From NCBI GenBank assembly GCA_020060215.1, contig JAGVAP010000101.1, positions 1-9,965 on the forward strand: a stretch of DNA of 9,965 nt, in the 5' to 3' direction. The stretch is from Deltaproteobacteria bacterium. GTDB lineage: Bacteria; Desulfobacterota; DSM-4660; Desulfatiglandales; HGW-15. Positions 6,250 through 9,965 of the stretch are shown piece after piece; position 1 is the first letter of the stretch, and every line of letters begins with the position of its first letter. The notes under the pieces were generated by a model. The model searched no databases and had not been told where the DNA came from. It saw only the letters and a list, made by a program, of their open reading frames with translations. The position numbers and the translations under genes were made by a program.

Positions 6250-7563
6250 ATGTCGCTGGTTGATTGCTACTCCGAGCTCTTTGCGTTCACCGGCTATCTG
6301 CTGAGGGATGTGGATCGCAAGCCGGTCCGCTATGAGGCGGCAGAAAAGAACTATTCCCTTCTCATCGCCAGGTCTGAAGAACGCGCGCGGTCTTCCGGAT
6401 ACTCGGAACGGGAATGGTTGGATGGTTTCTTCCCCGTCTGCGCGTGGATCGATGAATCCATCCTCTGCTCCAACTGGTCCGACAGTGCGAAATGGGCGCA
6501 CGAGCAGCTGCAGCGGCGGTATTTCCAGACCACCAATGCGGGAGAAGAGGTATTTGCCAGACTTGCAGCCCTCGGCGAGGAAGACAGGGAGGTGCGGGAG
6601 GTTTATGCCTACTGCCTCGCCATCGGCTTCAAGGGGGCCTACTATCAGGCTGCCGAAAAGGAGCTCCAGGAGATCGCTGTTCAGAACATCAGGGCCGTCT
6701 CCGAAGAATCCGCCCTCGATTTTCCGCAGGAACTCTTTCCGGATGCCTACGAAGCGGCCCTTGCGGGGAGGAGAGAGAGGAGAAAGAGGTGGAGAACCCC
6801 TTCTCTCTTTTCGATCACGGTGTTCCTCCTGCCCATCGTCGCCTTTTGGGGGCTCTTCTTCTCCTATGACGTCATGCTCTCGAACGAAGTCGCCGGATAC
6901 CTGGGACTCGACGTGGCCCCCTTGTACCGGAGCCCGGTCTTCAAGGACCGGATTGCAAGGGAGAGAGAGCATCAGGTGACCACGCCGTCCGAGCACAAAA
7001 AGAGCATCGGAGAAGCTGTGATCGCGGCCGGTGAGAAGCTCATCCACCGGGCAGAGCACCACCCGGGGCCGGGCCACTACAGAGTGAAGCCCGGAGACAC
7101 CCTCTCCTCCATTGCCGGCCATCCGGAGGTATACGGGGATTCATTGATGTGGACGGTCCTCTACCGGCAGAATCTCAAGGAGCTGTCCGGATTGAAGGAG
7201 GGTGCCGATCTACCGGTCGTCTCCCTTCCTCCGGGCATCCGACTCCTCATCGCGACACCCCACGAGATCCAGGAAAGGAAGAAGAGCCGCTCCGGAGATC
7301 GATGGATTGTCCATGTCTTCTCTACCACGGTCCATGAGAGGGCGGTCCGTGCCGCCATACGTCTCGTCGGGGAGGGGCATACGGCCTTTCTCTCCCGGAC
7401 GAAGTCGAAGGGGAGGGAATGGACAACGGTCCGCGTGGGGTTTTTCAAGACCCGCGCAGAGGCGGATGAACGGGTGAAAACGATCAAGGGAATCCTGGAT
7501 GCCCCGACGATCCGCAGCGAGGAGCTCTCGCACGGGGAGTTTGAAAGATATGCGGGGTACTGA
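6250..7563 (+). CDS. tssL: Type VI secretion inner-membrane protein TssL (DotU/IcmH) with C-terminal LysM and SPOR-like domains
   Basis: The 437-residue protein has the cytoplasmic helical DotU domain at about 1-180 (with AWIDESILCSNW at 65-76, a family motif), one transmembrane helix at about 185-205 preceded by an Arg-rich stretch, and then a large periplasmic part. Residues 277-335 read as LysM (YRVKPGDTLSSIAG, then YGD...W..LYRQN, ending in PPGIRLLI). Residues about 350-415 look like SPOR (WIVHVFSTT..., then W-T-T-V-R-V-GFFKTRAEADE). TssL normally partners TssM and contacts TssK; extended versions usually carry an OmpA-like peptidoglycan-binding domain. Here the wall anchoring would rest on two other modules. 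ATG 6250 lacks a clear ribosome binding site. The DotU part is certain, LysM strong, SPOR probable. Confidence 0.9.
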   Translation: MSLVDCYSELFAFTGYLLRDVDRKPVRYEAAEKNYSLLIARSEERARSSGYSEREWLDGFFPVCAWIDESILCSNWSDSAKWAHEQLQRRYFQTTNAGEEVFARLAALGEEDREVREVYAYCLAIGFKGAYYQAAEKELQEIAVQNIRAVSEESALDFPQELFPDAYEAALAGRRERRKRWRTPSLFSITVFLLPIVAFWGLFFSYDVMLSNEVAGYLGLDVAPLYRSPVFKDRIAREREHQVTTPSEHKKSIGEAVIAAGEKLIHRAEHHPGPGHYRVKPGDTLSSIAGHPEVYGDSLMWTVLYRQNLKELSGLKEGADLPVVSLPPGIRLLIATPHEIQERKKSRSGDRWIVHVFSTTVHERAVRAAIRLVGEGHTAFLSRTKSKGREWTTVRVGFFKTRAEADERVKTIKGILDAPTIRSEELSHGEFERYAGY

Positions 7564-7569
7564 AGAGAA

Positions 7570-7680
7570 GGTGTCGGGGGGTCAGGTTTCAGCTGTTCGG
7601 AAGTCCCATATGAGTCATGAGGAAATACCTGGAGCCCTGACACCTGAACACTGACACCTGAACACCGACACCTGAAACCT
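7570..7680. repeat. Heptamer array with inverted flank between tssL and tssM
   Basis: The right part is a period-7 array: TGACACC (7638-7644), TGAACAC, TGACACC, TGAACAC, CGACACC, TGAAACC (ending 7679). The left part holds the opposite orientation: GGTGTCGG (7570-7577) pairs exactly with CCGACACC (7665-7672), and CAGGTTTCAG (7583-7592) is complementary to CTGAAACCT in the array end (7672-7680). The layout, inverted half-copy then direct array, is the same family as at 103-233 and 6131-6230. It begins 6 nt after the tssL stop codon and ends 26 nt before ATG 7707. Confidence 0.85.
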
Positions 7681-7706
7681 AGTGGTTGGACATTGACATT
7701 CTGCAG

Positions 7707-9965
7707 ATGCTGGTCAAAGCCATTAAATTGCTCCTGATCATCCTCCTCCTGGCCTGCCTGGGGGTTCTCGCCTACGCGTTTTGCGTCTGGAGAGGATGGC
7801 CCTTGTGGGTGGCGGTTGTCCTGGTCGCGGCGGCGATCGGGATCTGGACGGCCGCTCTCTTTCTGAAGAGATACCTCCTGCGAACCAGGGAGAGGAAGTT
7901 CGTCCAGAGGGTCATCGAGCACGATACCGCAGCCATCGGCAAGGTGCCGATCTCCGAAAGGCACCAGCTCACGGAGCTGCAGGAGCACTGGAAAGAATCG
8001 GTCAGGCGCCTCCAGGACTCACACCTCCGAAAAAGGGGCAATCCTCTCTATGTCCTCCCCTGGTACGTCGTGCTGGGGGAGTCCGGCGCCGGGAAGACCT
8101 CCGCCATCCGAAACGCCGGGTTGAGCTCCCCCATGACCGAGGTCAGCCGCGCAAGCGGGATTGCAGGGACCAGGAACTGCGACTGGTGGTTTTTCGACGA
8201 AGCCGTTATCCTCGATACGGCCGGTCGCTATACCATCCCGGTGGAGGAGTCGCAGGACCTGGAGGAGTGGAAGCAGTTCCTCACTCTGCTTTCGAAGTAC
8301 AGGAAAAGGGAACCCCTCAACGGCGCGATCGTCGTGATTGCCGCGGACAAGCTGCTCTCTGCCGACGAGAAGTCTCTCAGGGAGGAAGGACAGACGGTCC
8401 GGCAGCGGGTCGACCAGATTATGCGCGTGGTGGGGGCGAAGTTCCCCGTTTATGTCCTGGTCACGAAAATGGACCTGGTGCACGGGTTCACGGAATTCAG
8501 CCGCCGCCTTCCGCCGGGGGCGATCTCCCAGGCCATGGGGTTCAGCAACCGGAAGAAGAGGATCTTCTGGAAGGACGTGCTGGACGAGTCCATGTCCAAC
8601 ATCTGCGACAAGCTCAGGCGGCTGAGGCTGCCCCTGGTCTACCACTCCGGAGTCCAGGCGCCCGGGGCCATCAGCCTGGTGGACGAGTTCAGCCGGCTCC
8701 AGCCGGGCCTGGAGTCTTTCCTGAAGGCCCTCTTCGAGGAAAACCCTTACCAGGAAACCCCCTTGTTGAGGGGGCTCTACTTTTCGAGCGCACGGAGAAA
8801 GGGTGCGGCCAAGTCGTCTTTCCTGGAAAGCATGGGGATCGAACCCGTCGACGAGGATGCACCCCATCCGGAGGACGGTTTCTTCCTGAAGGACTTTTTC
8901 GGCGCCGTCCTGCCCAGGGACCGGAATCTCTACACGCCGATCCGGGAATTTGTCCACTGGAGGCGGCTCACGAGGAGCCTCGGCCTCCTCTCCTGGCTTC
9001 TGATCGGACTGGCCATGTGCGGCCTCCTCACCCTCTCCTTCTACCTCAACGCCGAAAGCATCCGCGGTTTCAAGGAGGACTTCTTCGATCCCCCGCGCCT
9101 GACCAACGACCGCAACACGGATCTCATGATGTTGGACAGGATGCGGATCGAGATCCTGGAGATGGAGCGCAAGAACCGATCGTGGTTCTTCCCCGATTTC
9201 GGGCTCGGCCACAGCCGACAGGCGGTGGATCAACTCAAGAGACACTTCTCGAGACTGGTGAGGGAAGGGTTTCTGAATCCCCTCGATCGCAGATTGTACG
9301 AGAGCATCCATCGTGTGACGCAGGACACGCCCGAGGACGAGTTCGTGGATTACCTGGGGTACGTCGTCGCCAGGATCACCGTGTTGAACGAACAGATCAA
9401 GGGCAAGAAGCTTACCCATTCCGAGGAATTCAAGAAGATCACCGCGAGCCTCATGGAGACCCAGAGTCCCGGCACGACCCTGGCACCGGAGATCGCGGCC
9501 AGGTTCGGCGACGTCTATTACACGCACCTCGTGTGGCACCCCGAAAAATATGACAGCGAAGAGAAGATCTCGCAGCTGAGGACCGCCCTCATTCAACTCC
9601 TCGAAAAGAAAGGAAGCGATTTCCGGTGGCTCGTACGGAAGTGGGTCCCGTCCGTTCCGGACGTCCATCTGAGCGATTTCTGGGGGGCCACGGAGATCGG
9701 AAATCATGCGGGCAGGGCCCGCCTGCCGGGGGCCTTCACGATCCAGGGCCGCAAGCACATCCAGGATTTCATCGCGCTCACCGAGGCCGCCCTTGGAGAA
9801 GGGACCGCAAAGACCCGGTTCGAAAAGATGAAAGGGGAATTCTGGGTCTGGTACGGACAGCAGTTCTACGCCGGGTGGGCGGCGTTCATGGAGGGCTTTC
9901 ACGAGGGTCTGAACCGGCTGGACAACGTTGCCGGGTGGCAGCGCATGGCCGCCTTGATGACCACC
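7707..9965 (+). CDS. tssM: Type VI secretion inner-membrane ATPase-like protein TssM (IcmF), 3' end beyond window
   Basis: The frame is open from ATG 7707 to the last base, giving 753 residues; the family is usually about 1100-1300, so the C-terminal periplasmic part is missing here only because the window ends. Two transmembrane helices lie at about 5-28 and 31-55. The cytoplasmic NTPase domain follows with an intact Walker A GESGAGKT (124-131), D-T-A-G-R at 170-174 and TKMD at 253-256, the G-protein-like motifs of IcmF. A third helix (about 425-448) leads into the periplasmic region that meets TssJ. There is no clear ribosome binding site; TTG 7686 in frame is an alternative start, and a TAG at 7680-7682 bars anything earlier. 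With TssL it would form the inner-membrane part of the secretion channel. Confidence 0.94.
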   Translation, partial: MLVKAIKLLLIILLLACLGVLAYAFCVWRGWPLWVAVVLVAAAIGIWTAALFLKRYLLRTRERKFVQRVIEHDTAAIGKVPISERHQLTELQEHWKESVRRLQDSHLRKRGNPLYVLPWYVVLGESGAGKTSAIRNAGLSSPMTEVSRASGIAGTRNCDWWFFDEAVILDTAGRYTIPVEESQDLEEWKQFLTLLSKYRKREPLNGAIVVIAADKLLSADEKSLREEGQTVRQRVDQIMRVVGAKFPVYVLVTKMDLVHGFTEFSRRLPPGAISQAMGFSNRKKRIFWKDVLDESMSNICDKLRRLRLPLVYHSGVQAPGAISLVDEFSRLQPGLESFLKALFEENPYQETPLLRGLYFSSARRKGAAKSSFLESMGIEPVDEDAPHPEDGFFLKDFFGAVLPRDRNLYTPIREFVHWRRLTRSLGLLSWLLIGLAMCGLLTLSFYLNAESIRGFKEDFFDPPRLTNDRNTDLMMLDRMRIEILEMERKNRSWFFPDFGLGHSRQAVDQLKRHFSRLVREGFLNPLDRRLYESIHRVTQDTPEDEFVDYLGYVVARITVLNEQIKGKKLTHSEEFKKITASLMETQSPGTTLAPEIAARFGDVYYTHLVWHPEKYDSEEKISQLRTALIQLLEKKGSDFRWLVRKWVPSVPDVHLSDFWGATEIGNHAGRARLPGAFTIQGRKHIQDFIALTEAALGEGTAKTRFEKMKGEFWVWYGQQFYAGWAAFMEGFHEGLNRLDNVAGWQRMAALMTT

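Noticed and set aside
8019..9902. 627-residue - strand frame and a 590-residue + strand frame at 7781-9553
   Set aside because: Both overlap tssM, whose frame shows Walker A, DTAG and TKMD motifs and membrane helices. The alternatives are Arg/Gly/Pro-rich and lack domains.

Overview
The window is about 10 kb of GC-rich bacterial DNA with every gene on the + strand. It looks like chromosome from a Gram-negative bacterium, most likely a Desulfobacterota/deltaproteobacterial lineage. That placement is an inference: it rests on an outer-membrane-dependent type VI secretion system (T6SS), on the codon bias, and on spacers packed with short heptad-like repeats of a kind I associate with that group. 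No rRNA or other phylogenetic marker is present, so the assignment is tentative.

Left half (253-3942), metabolic and RNA genes: a zinc-dependent medium-chain alcohol/polyol dehydrogenase; a long (431 aa) class II, metal-dependent fructose-bisphosphate-type aldolase with a strong Shine-Dalgarno sequence; and a YhaM-like protein with an N-terminal OB fold and a C-terminal HD phosphohydrolase domain. The dehydrogenase-aldolase pair resembles a sugar-alcohol or sugar-phosphate route, but the substrates cannot be read from sequence.

Right half (4138-9965), the start of a T6SS cluster in the order tssJ-tssK-tssL-tssM: outer-membrane lipoprotein TssJ; baseplate/adaptor protein TssK, whose start overlaps the tssJ stop (ATGA); inner-membrane TssL (DotU/IcmH family); and the N-terminal 753 residues of TssM (IcmF family), which runs off the right edge. 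TssJ, TssL and TssM would form the envelope-spanning complex and TssK would dock the baseplate to it. TssL is the most notable protein: after its single membrane helix it has a periplasmic extension that reads as LysM followed by a SPOR-like domain, two peptidoglycan-binding modules in place of the OmpA-like domain usually seen in extended TssL proteins.

All six non-coding gaps (about 120 to 250 nt each) hold repeats, and different gaps hold different families: a TGAAACC/TGAACAC/TGACACC heptamer family in three gaps (before the dehydrogenase, tssK-tssL, tssL-tssM); a tandem 36-nt hairpin unit before the aldolase; a CGAAATCC inverted repeat before the HD-domain gene; and a CACGAAG/CTTCGTG inverted repeat before tssJ. 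Two of the gaps lie inside the T6SS operon. These repeats push the apparent N-termini of several genes upstream, so starts were chosen with them in mind. No tRNA, rRNA, CRISPR array, transposase or convincing terminator was found.
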